This document shows positions 1 to 27,060 of a DNA stretch of 64,000 bases, piece by piece; position 1 is the first letter of the stretch, and each line of letters starts with the position of its first letter. The stretch is taken from the NCBI RefSeq assembly GCF_032854445.1, contig NC_088307.1, positions 11,980,017-12,044,016 of the forward strand, written 5' to 3'. The stretch is from Liolophura sinensis. Lineage: Eukaryota; Mollusca; Polyplacophora; Chitonida; Chitonidae. Below the pieces are notes generated by a model that did no database searches, had not been told where the DNA came from, and was given only the letters and a program-made list of their open reading frames with translations. The position numbers and the translations under genes are program-made.

Positions 1-463
1 CTTTAAACCACATATGCGAATCATTTTGAGAAAACTAACTGAGCTAAATTAGATATGTTGGCGAACTTAAGGAAACCGTTTTACTGTGTACACTAAACTC
101 AAATCACCTTTTGCATACATTTTCTTCCCCGGTCAACATTATGAACGTGCTCGTCTTCCCGCCTCCGTTATGCCCGAGGAGGCCAAAACATTCTTCCTGT
201 GGTACACCCAAGCATCATTTCTTCACCGCCAACTGGTTGCCGTAAAACTTGCTGAGGTTATGAAAGATCACACTGCCTGTTTGGTGTTTTGGATGTGAAG
301 GGTTAATCTGTGTCCGCTCCGCAGCCATGTCCTCTTCTCCGGGTTCCCATCTAATATCTGGTGGATATTCAGGAAGTGTCCGAAACAAGTCGAAACATTT
401 CCGGATAATTCCGTACTCTATGAGCAGGACAATGGTGAAATAGAGGACACCTTGTGATTCCAT

Positions 464-1013
464 CTACACGGCATATCTCCCCACTGTAGGTTGAGATATG
501 GAAAAATAATCCTTCCGACCTGTCAAAGAAAAACCGAGGAAACACAGCGCGAAATTTATTTTTTAATCAATTCGCCATATTACAGAGAGGTCTGGGTTAG
601 CCAATCCGAATTGCTACAGAAATAGTTAATGTACAATTACCAGCAATCTTGACGGTCCACTCCTAGCAACAATTGATTAAAATCAACAATTTTTGAGTGA
701 CTATTGTCTAAAGTTCGGATCGTGGATCATCTACTGCACGTAGATAGCAAGAATTTTATAATACAGCGGCAACTTCTTGCTTGGATCCAAAAGGATTTAT
801 TTAATGCCGCATAGCTTTACATAGAAAATGGGTACCTGCAAAGAAAGTTGAACTTATGGGTGGAAGGCAAGGAACCACAAACGAACTTCATGTCAGATTA
901 TAAGGAGAGCCCCTCCCCTAGCTCCCCACGAGTGAAATATGTCTTAAGGCAAGGGGGACGACAAAAACTTTAGGAAAAACTGTAAAGATTTCGTCAAGAG
1001 TATTATCATTTTT
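464..1013. other. Non-coding stretch, nothing recognised
   Basis: AT-rich sequence between the two blocks of the ABCA remnant. I see no exon, repeat family or RNA here; it is probably old intron sequence. Confidence 0.5.
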
Positions 1014-1105
1014 AGGGATTACACTTTCTGATCATTGCACCGATACTTGTGCTGAAAACTGGCTGTGGGTTTCAAACTAGCGACCTCAGAGTCAGGTATC
1101 AAATC
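1014..1105 (-). repeat. tRNA-derived SINE (family 5), minus copy
   Basis: Reverse complement resembles the element at 1293-1435: the shared stretch runs from AGGGATTACACTTTCTGA through the GTGCTGAAAA..TGGCTG region to the B-box-like part (GGGTTTCAAACTAG). The two form an inverted pair about 190 bp apart. Confidence 0.55.
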
Positions 1106-1292
1106 AGTGAATATTCAGACAGATACAGATGACATTTAAAAAGTGCATTGAGTAAGAGTATGATTGTTATTAGGCATATTTTCCTGTTTGATATATTCAC
1201 CCAAGGGAGCTATGTCATTTCTGATCATCAGAGGGATAATTAATGTTTGCCGTAAAGTCTACCGGTGAACCACCTTTAATCTTTGTGGGAGG

Positions 1293-1435
1293 CCTGTTGG
1301 CCTTGTGGTCTAGGTGGTTGACTTGTATGGCTGGCGATTTGGTGCCTGGCCCTGAGGTCCCTGATTCGAAACCCGTAGTGGTCTCAGCCAATTTTCAGCA
1401 CTAGAATCTGTGCTATATTCAGAAAGTGTAATCCC
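1293..1435 (+). repeat. tRNA-derived SINE (family 5), plus copy
   Basis: Starts with a tRNA-like head: A-box-like TGGTCTAGGTGG, then B-box-like GATTCGAAACC. An unrelated tail ends near AAGTGTAATCCCTAA. The cloverleaf is not convincing as a real tRNA gene, so I call it a SINE head. Confidence 0.55.
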
Positions 1436-1446
1436 TAATAACGATA

Positions 1447-1704
1447 GGGGCCTCCGTGGCTCAGTCGGTTAAAGCGCTAGCGCAGCGTAATGACCCAGGA
1501 GTCTCTCACCAATGCGGTCGCTGTGAGTTCAAGTCCAGCTCATGCTGGCGGCCGTACGTGAGAAGGTCTGGCAGCAACCTGCGGATGGTCGTGAGTTTCC
1601 CCCGGGCTTTGCCCGGTTTCCACCCACCATAATGCTGGCCGCCGTCGTATAAGTGAAATATTCTTGAGTACGGCGTAAAACACCAATCAAAAAAAAATAA
1701 AAAA
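1447..1704 (+). repeat. SINE family 1, full length, with target-site duplication
   Basis: Best full-length copy of the dominant SINE of the window, about 258 bp. The tRNA-like head has A box TGGCTCAGTCGG at 1457-1468 and B box GTTCAAGTC at 1527-1535. A conserved body follows (CCAGCAACCTGCGGATGG-type core, then CACCATAATGCTGGCCGCCG, then TTGAGTACGGCGTAAAACACC), ending in an A-rich tail. An 11-bp target-site duplication TAATAACGATA flanks it at 1436-1446 and 1705-1715, which shows LINE-style insertion. The core may belong to the MetaSINE-like superfamily of molluscs; that assignment is from memory and unverified. Confidence 0.9.
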
Positions 1705-2929
1705 TAATAACGATAATACGCTTGCTTAATCTACTTTCTAAACGACTTCTATACCTGTTCGAAGGATTTCGCTGCCAGTCGTTTATTGCCAATAAAACTA
1801 AATGAAATAAATTATTTAGGTTTTAGACAAGCTCGATGGATAACATTCAGTCACATCTAAGACAATTTTGTTCGTGAGGCGTCCATGTGAATGAAATTTT
1901 AGTCAACCTTTCACCTTTGACAGAAGATCTTACCTACGAGAAAGTTGACCGTGACGAGTCCAACAATGCACCTGGTGGAGTGCGGAAGAGAAACCTGAGG
2001 GCTTAGGTATAAGGCAAGACGGCCCAGCCAAAGACTAGGAGGATCGCAAACATGTAGCTGAGCATATTTCCTGAGACCACGTCGTCCTCCATAGCTAAGA
2101 TAAGAAGAACATGGTGTAGTCCCAGATCCAGTTTGATTGGTCCAAGCCCGCTTACTATTTGGATCTGTTTGGCTTGGCTTACTCGCTTCTACATGAGGAA
2201 AATGACATAGCAGCTAACCATGAACGAACATTCCAAACACCACGAAGAAACCCACGTTGAAACCGGCGGCTAAGGATGATCTAGAAGGAACGTGGTTTAC
2301 GTCTGGGAGAGGATGGTTAACGACGATCAAGTTGGTTTCGGGATTGACATAGTATTTCAGGAGAGTATTCGTCATAAGGGTGAACACGATAGCCTGGGTA
2401 TGATAGCCCTGACCGTTGAAGTAGCCCGTCAGTTGCAAGAGCGCCCATTCCTGTCTAATTCCTCCGTCTTCAAACACCACACCAATCAAGTAGCGCTTGA
2501 TAAACGCGGGTATACCTAGCTCTAGTCCCATCTCTTCATAAAAACTCTCCATGCGTCACATTCTTCGGTCGTGATGCCGTTCCGGCCAGTTGGGACAAGA
2601 ACATGCTCCTGACATCAACCGCTCGTGCTCTTGACAGCTGGTCTGGTAAGCTACCACGTTTTTTCCAAAGGGCATCATGCCTAGCCTAAGTGGAGGATGG
2701 TTGTGCTGAACTCTCTGGAAGGATGGACCCGCCACCAGGCCCAGGATGGTGAAGACAATCCGTAAGACAGTCTGTGCTATTGTGACAGTGGGGTTTCTCC
2801 AGGTGTGCATCATCTTCTTAGTGAGTGCCGCACGAAACTGTTGTGCCAAAAGAGATAAACCCGTGTTCTTCCTCTTATCCTAGTTCATGGCTTGTAAGGA
2901 AAAGACCATGCCACATGGTGTATTTATTT

Positions 2930-3505
2930 GATCATGCTGATTTATTTATTTATTTATTTAATTATTTCTTCAATTATTTATGTATTTGATTGGTGTTTTA
3001 CGTGGCACTCAAGACTATTTCACTTACATACGTGCACAGGTTCTTTGTTTTATCCCGGTTCATGTTATACCCTGTCAGGAAAAGAATGAACAATATGGTA
3101 TATCTATTTAACTCTTGTTGATTTATTTATTATGTCTTTGATTGGTGTTTTACTCCGCACTCAAGAATATTTCCCTTATTTCCCTTAGTGGGAGGAAACC
3201 GTGTACAGCTCGCGGGGAACCCCCCACAACCATCCGCATGTTGCTGGCAGATCTTCCCACGTACGGACGAGAGGAAGCCGATTCTTGATGAACACCAGAC
3301 ACCACGATTAAAACACTTATACACATGTCTAGGTTCTTCGTCTTATCCTGGCCCCTGGCTTACGTGGGATCGTTTGCCAGCAACCTGCGAATGGTCATGC
3401 TCCCCTTCCCTTTCTCTGTCCGGTTTCTTCCTGACACAATGCTGGCCGCCGTCGTATAAATGAAATATTCATGAGTATATTCATAAGTCAAATAAATGAA
3501 CAAAT
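2930..3505. repeat. Cluster of three SINE family 1 fragments
   Basis: TTTA-repeat tails at 2938-2965 and near 3120 each lead into minus-orientation fragments (about 2990-3060 and 3136-3300, beginning GATTGGTGTTTTAC). A plus-orientation 3' fragment follows at about 3360-3505 (GCCAGCAACCTGCGAATGG to ATGCTGGCCGCCGTCG). Apparent open frames here are SINE sequence, not genes. Confidence 0.75.
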
Positions 3506-4475
3506 CATTGGCCAATGATCCTAAATGATATCACACAATCTCCAACAACCAAGTAGACCATACAACCTAAAAATATGTTTTACACTGAATTAATAATGCG
3601 ATGAGGCAAAGACTTCCTTTCAATGATTAGTAAATCTCCTAATGCTAAGAGCTTTCTTTACGACTGAGGTAAGAAATAGCTTACCTAGAAACTCCTTCGA
3701 TTGGTTGGAAATACCATTTGGCAATTCAGTAGTGGATCGCAGCAAAGACAATCCATTGGCGTGCACCTTTAACCCAGCTGGAGGATCGTCTTCGCCGACC
3801 CTAAAATAAAGTCTTCAAAATTCAGTGCATTTTCTATTTTGCTTCCTTTTTGTGGACAAGGTCATTGCTTTCACTTTGTTTCGACATTTTCCGCTTTGAG
3901 CAGCTTTTTCCCAGTCCAATGTTCACATGGGAACATTTCAGGTTCACTTCAGCATAGCTTGTATGTCCAGTCCGCACAAACATGTATGTACGCACTGGAC
4001 CATTCGTGTAACTTGCTCAACAGGTCACCTGCAGTAACATGAACGAAAACTCATGGATGATTGAAGACCTATTTCTTCTGGCGTATGTGTGGATGTCACT
4101 CGCCCGATGTCACCACTCTTTCTCGCGACGATGTTACCTTTTATTTCTTTCTCTAAAGCCATTTGTGATATCACGGAGTGAGTTCTATAATCCTTAAGTT
4201 TTCTGTCAAACTTTCATTTCCGGCGACTGAACTGTGCACCCTTGTTGAACCCTTGTTGATGTTTGCTGGTTAATGACTAGGCTTGCAAGCTCCTTCGCAC
4301 ATCTGCAAATCGAATAACCTATAACTACAACTTTTAGCCCAAACCAAGTAAAATGTAATAAGCCATTTCACAAAAATATACAAGTCCAGAGTTACGCCAG
4401 TTCATTCTGTATAAACGCTCATAATCGCGGTATAAAGGTATTTATTTAGTACAGGTGTCTTCAGTATATATTTCC
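3506..4475. other. Non-coding stretch, nothing recognised
   Basis: AT-rich sequence without splice-bounded exons or familiar repeats. Short open frames (for example 3839-4042) show no recognisable domain. Confidence 0.45.
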
Positions 4476-4612
4476 GGCCCGGAGGCTCAGTTGGTAGAGC
4501 GTCCGCTTCGGGAGCGCTAGATCCAGGGTCAATTCTGTGTCGGGTCATACCGGAGACCTTGATAGAGGAAGTTGTAGCTTCCTGGCTTGGCGTTCACCAT
4601 TAATTTAATCGA
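4476..4612 (+). repeat. SINE family 2, 3'-truncated
   Basis: tRNA-like head with A-box-like GGCTCAGTTGGTAGAGC and B-box-like GGGTCAATTC at 4526-4535. The body (GTTGTAGCTTCCTGGCTTGG) is shared with copies at 10560, 26708, 29073, 55338 and 59215. Confidence 0.7.
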
Positions 4613-4785
4613 AGGGAGGATTGATCACGGCCACTGGCCACTAGGGGTCCTTCTCAAGAAAACAGATTACAAGCTGTAACCGCATACCTCTTTATTCTGA
4701 TATAAACACTGAAGACCCAAAAGGATTTGTAATATCTCACAAATTCACTGGTAGAAATACCTGGTAAAAAAAAAACACTGGTAAA

Positions 4786-4946
4786 AATTCTATTTATTTA
4801 TTTATTTGATTGGTGTTTTACGTCGTACTCAAGAATATTTCGCTTATACGATGGCAGCCAGCATTATGATGGGTGGAAACCGGGCAGAGCCTGGAGGAAA
4901 CCCACCACCATCCGCAGGTTGCTGTCAGACCTTCCCACGCAAATAC
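4786..4946 (-). repeat. SINE family 1, minus, head-truncated
   Basis: TATTTATT tail, then GATTGGTGTTTTACGTCG and the core up to the TTGCTGTCAGACCTTCCCACG region. It lacks the tRNA-like head. Confidence 0.8.
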
Positions 4947-5882
4947 CTTAATATATAATGTGTTCTGATGCATTAAGCGTAGTATTGAGCTTAGTGGGAG
5001 AGGGCAACAAGTCTCATTAACCTTATTCCCCATATCAAAACTACGGTATTTTACCGACATAAAATGTCCAAGATCTACTTTAATTTAACACTCAATACAG
5101 TGGTGTTCACTACGGGGTGTACCAATGTAGTAATCAGTATGACTAATGTAGTTATGTAGTAAAGTGTTTACCGTTTAAGATGCCGTGTGTTATCTGCCAA
5201 TGCGTGAACGTGAAAATATAAATTTGGCTTTTTCCAAGCCTTGAAAAGAGATGATGCACGCCACCATCTGCAAATGCTTTGAAAGCTTCTTTATTTATAC
5301 CCAACAAGCTAGTGACCATGTGACCTATGTTAACCAATCACATCAAAGCTTTTCCGATCCGCCAGATTTGGAGAACCAATCGCTCTGAAAAAATGCAGGA
5401 AACCATACCAATGGAAATATAGTTAACAGGAACTTTTGTGCTTACTCGAGAGCGTTTCTCTTGAAATTTAAAGAGTACAAGCTATTTCCACCGAAAAAGA
5501 AAAACTGACAAAAAGCTCTCCAGGATTCAAACAACCAGGGATATGGATATTAATCCTAAAGCGGTAAAATTCCATTAAAACAGCTCATATTTACTTTGGG
5601 AAAGAGACGTAAAAGCAATTAAAAGTCCCGGTATGCCCGACTCCAAGCACAACGCTGGGAGCGTAGGGAAATATCACATAAAATAGTCCGCTAGACTTTC
5701 CTTGATAATTAACAATTATCCTTAATAAAGTAAAACGTTATGGTCAGTTATTCAACTGGAACATTTGACAACATATCACAACATGCTAAACGTGACAGTT
5801 GAGGGAATATTTATTATATGTATTATATATACGTGTTTATTTATATGTGCGTAGTCGTCTATAAACCAGCCTGCATATCAGA
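4947..5882. other. Non-coding stretch, nothing recognised
   Basis: No exon, RNA gene or repeat family recognised in this AT-rich stretch. Confidence 0.45.
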
Positions 5883-6012
5883 AGGCTTCACGCAGCCATA
5901 CACCACGGGTCGACTCAAGGGATTCACAAGGCTTCATGCAGCCTCACAGCACGGGTCGACCGAAGGGATTCACAAGGCTTCATGCAGCCTTACACCACGG
6001 GGCGATCCAAGG
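5883..6012. repeat. Short tandem repeat, period about 46 bp
   Basis: About 2.7 units built on GATTCACAAGGCTTCATGCA followed by CCTCACAGCACGGGTCGAC, with a few substitutions between units. An open frame reads through it but has no recognisable domain. Confidence 0.7.
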
Positions 6013-6345
6013 ACTGCATGTATTTGTACAGTTGATCCAAAGGGGGTAATGCTTCACGTGGTCTCGCAAGGCAGGTTACCCGAACAATGATTGGTTAATC
6101 TTAGGCTTGACCTTGCCGTGACCCAGCATACTGACAGTGGGCAGAGTTAGAGAGGCCACCCAGATAGTGACCATGAGGAGAAGCTGACCATCGCTTCGTT
6201 TACCAAAGGTACTGTGAACTTGTGTGCACAGGATACCGCATTGGTCTTTCCGTTGATTACGTGGAGTGTACACTAAACGCTGTCCACCTTGAGATCGGTG
6301 TATGTATCAGGATTCTCATAATTGACTGTCTAGGCGATCTGACCC
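6013..6345. other. Non-coding stretch, nothing recognised
   Basis: Short open frames on both strands without domain or splice support. Confidence 0.4.
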
Positions 6346-7612
6346 ATTCAAGAAATTCAAGAAATTACGATATTGTCAACATATACATAATACATAGAAT
6401 ATTTCATAGGGAAGGATGAATATCATAAGTATTTTCTCATGAAAGGTTATCATTTCCCCATTTTCCCCATTATCTGGATTACTTCCACAATCCCATCTCT
6501 GCCACCATATCTGATCCATTATCCGGAGGACTTTCGTGCCCGGAAATAGGATCTCCAGAGCATCACTTACGGAACTTTCTGAAACTAGAGCTTTAGCTCT
6601 TCAGCTAAGTACTCTGTTATTCATAGTGTCTGGGTCACCACGGCATGGTGCAATTGTGGAAATATGTTAGGTGTTGTTCTTGTTGTAGAGTTGTAGAGTG
6701 TTATATTTGTTGTAGTATTAAAGTATTTTCATCAATGTAGAAAGGCGTCATAGTTATCTGTGCTTACTGTTGCTGCTTTCGTAACACTAAAACATCAAGT
6801 AATCTTAAAATGAGTTGACTCCGAGCTCTTCCGGGTTTCCTCCCACCATAATGCTGGCCGTCGTCGTATAGGTGAAATATTCTTGAGTAGGGCATAAAAC
6901 ACCAATCAAATAAATAAATAAATAAAATGAGTTGAACTGACAACAAATCTTTACTTGTGCTCGTTCACTGTAAACAACTAAAATGGCCGCTACAGGTAAG
7001 GAGAGATTGAAGCCTACACACGATTTAGGCTACTACACAGAATATACAAGGTGTCAAGCACTATAAAAGAAGTATTATGTCACGTCAGGTCTGGCAAATA
7101 TTTCAAACATTGCTCTACGTTACCCGGGAGAATAAACTAGGTTATGAACTGAATATTTGGCACAGTTCCACACGTAATCTGTACACGCCCAACGAACCCA
7201 TAGAAAGACTCAAAGTGAATTACGAATGCTATAGCTACAATAATATCACGCAGTAATTATACGTATCATTATTTCTTACACCTTGGCAATATTCCAGCAA
7301 TGTTTTTGCAATAAACCTACCAATGCTCTTACCTGTACCCAGGACAATAATTCTTCCTATTAGATCTCTCTATACTATGTTTTCTTCTTGTTCAAAGTCA
7401 GATTCATTTCAATGTAATTTAGTAAGCTATACTTTCACAGCCTGATGTGAATAGAAGGTATTGTACAGTGAAGGATAAATAGCATACTATTTTTCGGGTG
7501 AGATGGGGGACTGATAACCTTTCATGATAAATATTTATGGTATTCATCCTTCCCTGTGAAATATTCTGTTTATTATTTATATGTTGACAATATCGTAATT
7601 TCTTGAATTTGA
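6346..7612. repeat. Inverted repeat pair of about 130 bp enclosing about 1 kb
   Basis: The left arm at about 6346-6480 and the right arm at about 7480-7612 are reverse complements with modest divergence. Shared marks are TTCAAGAAATTACGATATTG, AATATTTCAYAGGGAAGGAT and ATGAAAGGTTATCA. The interior holds a SINE family 1 tail and no transposase-like frame. It may be a non-autonomous DNA element or an inverted duplication. Copy B of the downstream segmental duplication begins inside the same arm sequence. Confidence 0.65.
6818..6935 (+). repeat. SINE family 1, 3' fragment
   Basis: Core end CACCATAATGCTGGCC through TTGAGTAGGGCATAAAACACC to an AAAT-repeat tail. Confidence 0.8.
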
Positions 7613-8354
7613 ACAAGTTCCAACAATGTTTTTTAGCTGTAGGCCGACACAGACTTGAGTATATAGCGTATCGTCGTACATGACGTCTTGTATTTAGAAT
7701 TCAAGTCCCATCACCAAATACTAAGCACTGTGGCAAGGTTTTACATTTTCACTTAAGTCAGAATGTGTTTGTGGAATCGACCCCTGATACCTAACATTCT
7801 CAGTCCAGTACTTTATATTTTACAGTATAAAGTACTATTCACTATTTTCAAAAGTGGAAAGATTGCTCATTAAATAATTCTCACTTCACATATTGCCAAA
7901 TGAATAGTAATATATACTTCACTGCTGGGTATTTAGTACATATACTAAAAATGACATTTATTAAACAGTCATTACTGCACATGGATTTGATTTGGTTATT
8001 AATACGTGACAGTTGCCTTATCCATGGGTCAATACTGTATACTTTATATCAATTTACCTATGAGTTCACATGTTAGAAATACAGTAGATTCTATTTCACA
8101 TTTTGCGAACTCAATTCTGACTACTTTGAGAATACTAAACACTCAGAATCTCTGAGACGAGCTTCCAACTTATTTTTTATTTGATTATTGTCCTTATTGC
8201 ACAACACTCAAGCGTTCTTTATTTGTATACGATAGTTGTCATTTGAAAAGCGTTCAGATGAGGAAACGGCTTCTCGAGACCCGCCTTATTGGTTCTTGAG
8301 TTCAAAAAAGGTCCAACGAACGGTGATTCATTTAATACGATTTTAATAATAATT

Positions 8355-8515
8355 TAATAGTATGTACATGTATGTATGCTTTGGGTTTAACGTCGTCCTG
8401 AACATTGATTTTAATCATATGATGACGAGGAGTCATTATGTGTGCGTACATATATTGTATCTTTTTGTGGCAGGGTGAGTCATTGCCTCCAATGTGCTGC
8501 CGACACTGAATGATA
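8355..8515 (-). repeat. SINE family 3, internally deleted, minus
   Basis: GGGTTTAACGTCGTCCTGAAC to CAATGTGCTGCCG matches the ends of the longer copies at 52520-52825 and 35825-36145. The tRNA-like head is missing. The same deleted form sits in copy C at about 57045-57180. Confidence 0.65.
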
Positions 8516-9154
8516 ACCTTTACTGATATTAATTTTCCGGTCACTTATCTCATCGTCTTTCAGAGGCACACATGACATCTCTTTCATCAGGAACTTCCCA
8601 AGTTTACAAACGTTCAGCTTCCCAATCTTATCCATCTTTTATCTACACTAAATAACTTTTTGTTAAACCTTTTTCAGACATCCATGTTACAGTCAATGTG
8701 ATCAATAACAGTTGCTTAGAGTAAAAGAAAGCTAAAATGTGACATAAGGTTCATCACATAGAAACCCAAAAACAATGCTTAAAAATGCTTTTATTTAATT
8801 TTTCAGATTTTTTAAGGAGTGTTGATAGGCATTCAAATAATACTATGGTGGGCTTTATGAACCATACTGACGGTATCTGGGAAGCCTGACGCCACATTAC
8901 CTTTTTCCTGATGTTCACCAGAAGGAAGGGATTTTGGGAACATTATTCCAGTGGTCTTTTACTTACGGGTAAAAAGAGTTCCAACATACAGTGTAGTGAT
9001 TAGAGTTGGCAATACTTCCTGTTCCCGAACTCGTATAGTATGGTCCATAAAGCCCACCTTGGAAATCAAATATTTGAACGCCTATAACTCTTTTCACCCC
9101 TCCCCTAAAAAAAGGATATGAAAGTATATTTATGCATTGTTTGAACAGAACAGG

Positions 9155-9236
9155 GGCATAAAGCTGGCTACCGTTGTATAAGCAAAATGTTCTTGAGTAC
9201 AGCGTAAAACATCGATCAAGTAAAAAAAACATAATG
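9155..9236 (+). repeat. SINE family 1, 3' remnant
   Basis: AAAGCTGGCTACCGTTGTAT then TTGAGTACAGCGTAAAACATC. The equivalent in copy B (53790-54035) is much longer, so the insertion predates the duplications. Confidence 0.65.
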
Positions 9237-9513
9237 ACTTTATATCTCATCTAAATAGCATTTTCTTTATATGGTTTTGGTGGCTATAGGTTCATATTTT
9301 AGACCTAGCTCAATCTTGTCTGGCATTCATATATGTCAACGATCCGCCCATCGACAGTCACAATTAAAGGGGCTAAACAGACAATTTTTTTAAAAAAAAA
9401 AATCCCCCAAATCCATGATCAAATAAAATTTTGTGTATTTACCAAGATGAACATGGGATCTTATGTGATCTATCAGGTCGTTATGCAGATTTCCACAATA
9501 GCAATGCGTGAAG

Positions 9514-9604
9514 TGACGTCACTTGGTTTTGTAACCCGCATGAATTACGGCAGGAGACACATACACGGAAATAATTTCACGAATAGGCACGTTACTATGG
9601 TAAC
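9514..9604 (+). promoter_or_regulatory. Candidate promoter elements, gene 1 (CRE and X-box-like)
   Basis: A perfect palindrome TGACGTCA at 9514-9521 (CREB/ATF site consensus) and a near-palindrome GTTACTATGGTAAC at 9591-9604 (resembles the RFX X-box GTTRCCATGGYAAC). They lie 451 and 374 bp upstream of the gene 1 ATG. The same pair occurs at nearly the same distances before the three other paralogous first exons. Function is inferred from conservation and consensus match only. Confidence 0.55.
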
Positions 9605-9964
9605 CTATCGTATTGCACACTTACTATGTAAAACTAACGACAAAAAAGAGTAAATATTTTATAAAACCTCAGCCAAAAGCTGCAAAGTAAATTTGAAAAT
9701 GTGAATATTGCAATATTGCAAATATTCAAAGGTGTTCTTTATTGTTTAACGATTTACTCTTTTTCAGCGCGAACATTTGGTTGAAGTTCTAAATAGGCCT
9801 TTATACGCTTGGCCGTACGCATACACAACACATTTAAATTTAGACCAGGAAGACAAACTCCCGACCTGATTTTGTTGGTAGAATAGTACATGAATGTATA
9901 CGTCCACGTACATTATGATTTTAAGCAATGTCATCTACACGCAGAACGGTGTAAGCGTGTGAAG

Positions 9965-25320
<15,356 letters not shown>

Positions 25321-26375
25321 AGGAAAGTGAAACTGTTTTGTTCAGGTGTATATTGTGTTTGGCTCCTGAAATCACTCTGATACTTTATGAAAAACTTCTA
25401 ATAGTGAAATGAACAACTGAAGTGACAGTTTGTGAGCTTTTTGTGTATGCTAAGCGCCTTCTCATTTTACTAAAATCTACTAGAGCTGTTGTAAAGATCC
25501 GAGGAGGATATTGTCTAAGGCAGTTTTCTACAGAGCACGGTTCAGCGTGGGCTTGTCAGATTCTCCTCTTGATTCTTCTGTTGAATTCTTAATTCGAGCG
25601 CACTCACTTGTGTTCAATTACTTGTGTTAATATCTCAGCTGGTACATGTTTATCTGGATTTGTACATTTATAAAAACGACGAGGTCTTTCCCTATCGTCT
25701 TTTGCATGACAATAGAGAAGACTAATAGCAAGACTAATAATGGACAATGGAGATGACCAGAGGTAATTTCGATATTTTTAGCTATCGATTTGTGGATGGC
25801 AATATTCCAGAAATCCCTGAATGTATGATGTATACATATCTCGCCTATAGTCGCATAAGCCAGAGTGAGTACTAACATAGTCAATTTATTTCTACGTCAC
25901 AAAACATGTTTGCTTAAACTTTTCCGTCAGGACCTAGCCATCGAGCGCCATCATTTAAAGTTTCATACCTGTTGCCGAATATACCAGCCATTAATTACAG
26001 CTTACAATCATATTGTTGAATATTTATGACGCTATAAGCTTGGGTAACGCATGCGTACATCTACTTCCGCTGAACTCTGAGTAATGAGCCGCATAAATAT
26101 GGATTAGTTTTTATGTTACTGCTGCTGTGTTTATATAATAAAAGCGTAATTGAGTTATTGCATACCTTTTCTTTATAACAGGATATTCTGTATAATACAA
26201 ATGTTATTTGCAAAACATTTAAACGTGTTGTTGTTCAGTATCAACGAAGGGATCCTTATAATACTTGATGTAAACATAGAACAACGAGTTGCATTAAGTT
26301 TTAAAAAGGACATTAAAGTTTTCGAATATAGTTTCGAAGTTTCAATGTCATCCACGCTCACGTAATATGAGGCAC
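25321..26375. other. 3' flank of gene 1
   Basis: Probably 3' untranslated and intergenic sequence. Nothing recognised except the AATAAA at 26137. Confidence 0.4.
26137..26142 (+). terminator. Candidate poly(A) signal, gene 1
   Basis: AATAAA about 820 bp after the gene 1 stop. Weak support because the hexamer is common in AT-rich DNA. Confidence 0.3.
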
Positions 26376-26535
26376 ATGCTCTCCGGCCGCAGGTGAGTCG
26401 GGAGGTGTTCCAGCAACCTGCGGTTGGTTGTGGAACTACTCCCAGCTTTGTCCGGTTTTCTTCCACCATAATGCTAGCCACCGTTGTATAGGTGAAATAT
26501 CCTTGAGTACGGCGAAAACACTAATTTAAATAAAT
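26376..26535 (+). repeat. SINE family 1, head-truncated
   Basis: CTCTCCGGCCGCAGG, CCAGCAACCTGCGGTTGG, CACCATAATGCTAGCCACC and TTGAGTACGGCGAAAACAC, with an AAAT tail. Confidence 0.82.
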
Positions 26536-26707
26536 GAGTCAAATAATAAAGTCACCAGCTTACAGCACAAAATCTCAGACACGGCGTCGACATATTATAA
26601 CATTCCACTTCGCTCACCTCGGTAAGATATAAGATATTTAAATCTAGTCTACATTAACATTAATTGATTTGCATATTTTCTAGGAGTGCTACAGATAAGA
26701 GACGTTG

Positions 26708-27060
26708 AGGCACCGATGGCTTATTTGGCAAAGCGCACGTTTCGGGGAAGGTAGATCCAGGGTCAATCCTGGGTAGGGTCACACCGAAGACCTTAAAGGA
26801 CGAAGTACCTTTCTCACTGGCGTTCAGTATTAAGCGGATATTGCAACGGCTAGTTGATTCATATCCGTATAACAGCTCGGGTGGTGTGGCTTAGATCTTT
26901 TGCCCTCGGTAGGTCGTCTTAGTGAAGAAGCACTCGATTAAAGAACAGTGGGAAATCCGCCCTGCAACAAGGAGGCACAATAAATACTCTCTACGGACGC
27001 TTTCGTCGTCATATGACGTCAAAATTGTTAAGTACGACGTCAAACCCTAAGCACTCACTT
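26708..27060 (+). repeat. SINE family 2, near full length
   Basis: About 353 bp from AGGCACCGATGGCTTATTTG to CTAAGCACTCACTT, with B-box-like GGGTCAATCC. It serves as the length reference for the other family 2 copies. Confidence 0.78.

Larger units (their letters stand above)
86..2872 (-). pseudogene. Decayed ABCA-type ABC transporter (second half)
   Basis: Minus-strand remnant of a subfamily A ABC transporter covering the second membrane domain and the start of the second nucleotide-binding domain. The block at 1934-2872 starts after an AG acceptor at about 2873 and includes HTWRNPTVTIAQ, VVNHPLPDVNHV and GFNVGFFVVFGM. It continues with KRVSQAKQIQIVSG and LLVFGWAVLPYT, and ends at a GTAAG donor at 1929-1933. 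The block at about 98-463 carries a last membrane helix (QGVLYFTIVLLIEY), the acidic EEDMAAER linker and Walker [10 protein letters not shown] at 149-175. Breaks seen: in-frame stops at 215-217, 2003-2005, 2189-2191 and near 2556, plus frame changes near 1990 and 2550-2610. The exons expected between the two blocks were not found. Family membership is clear from the order of motifs. Functional ABCA proteins move lipids across membranes; this copy cannot. Confidence 0.82.

Noticed and set aside
1447-1545. tRNA gene called from good A and B boxes
   Set aside because: The sequence runs on into a conserved SINE body and is flanked by a target-site duplication; many decayed copies exist in the window.
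3188-3463. 91-codon plus-strand open frame
   Set aside because: It is translated SINE family 1 sequence running across two fragments of opposite orientation.
9890-9964. Longer N-terminus for gene 1 starting at an upstream ATG
   Set aside because: The upstream frame is open, but the four paralogues share only the later Met as a start followed by a good signal peptide; the upstream parts diverge.
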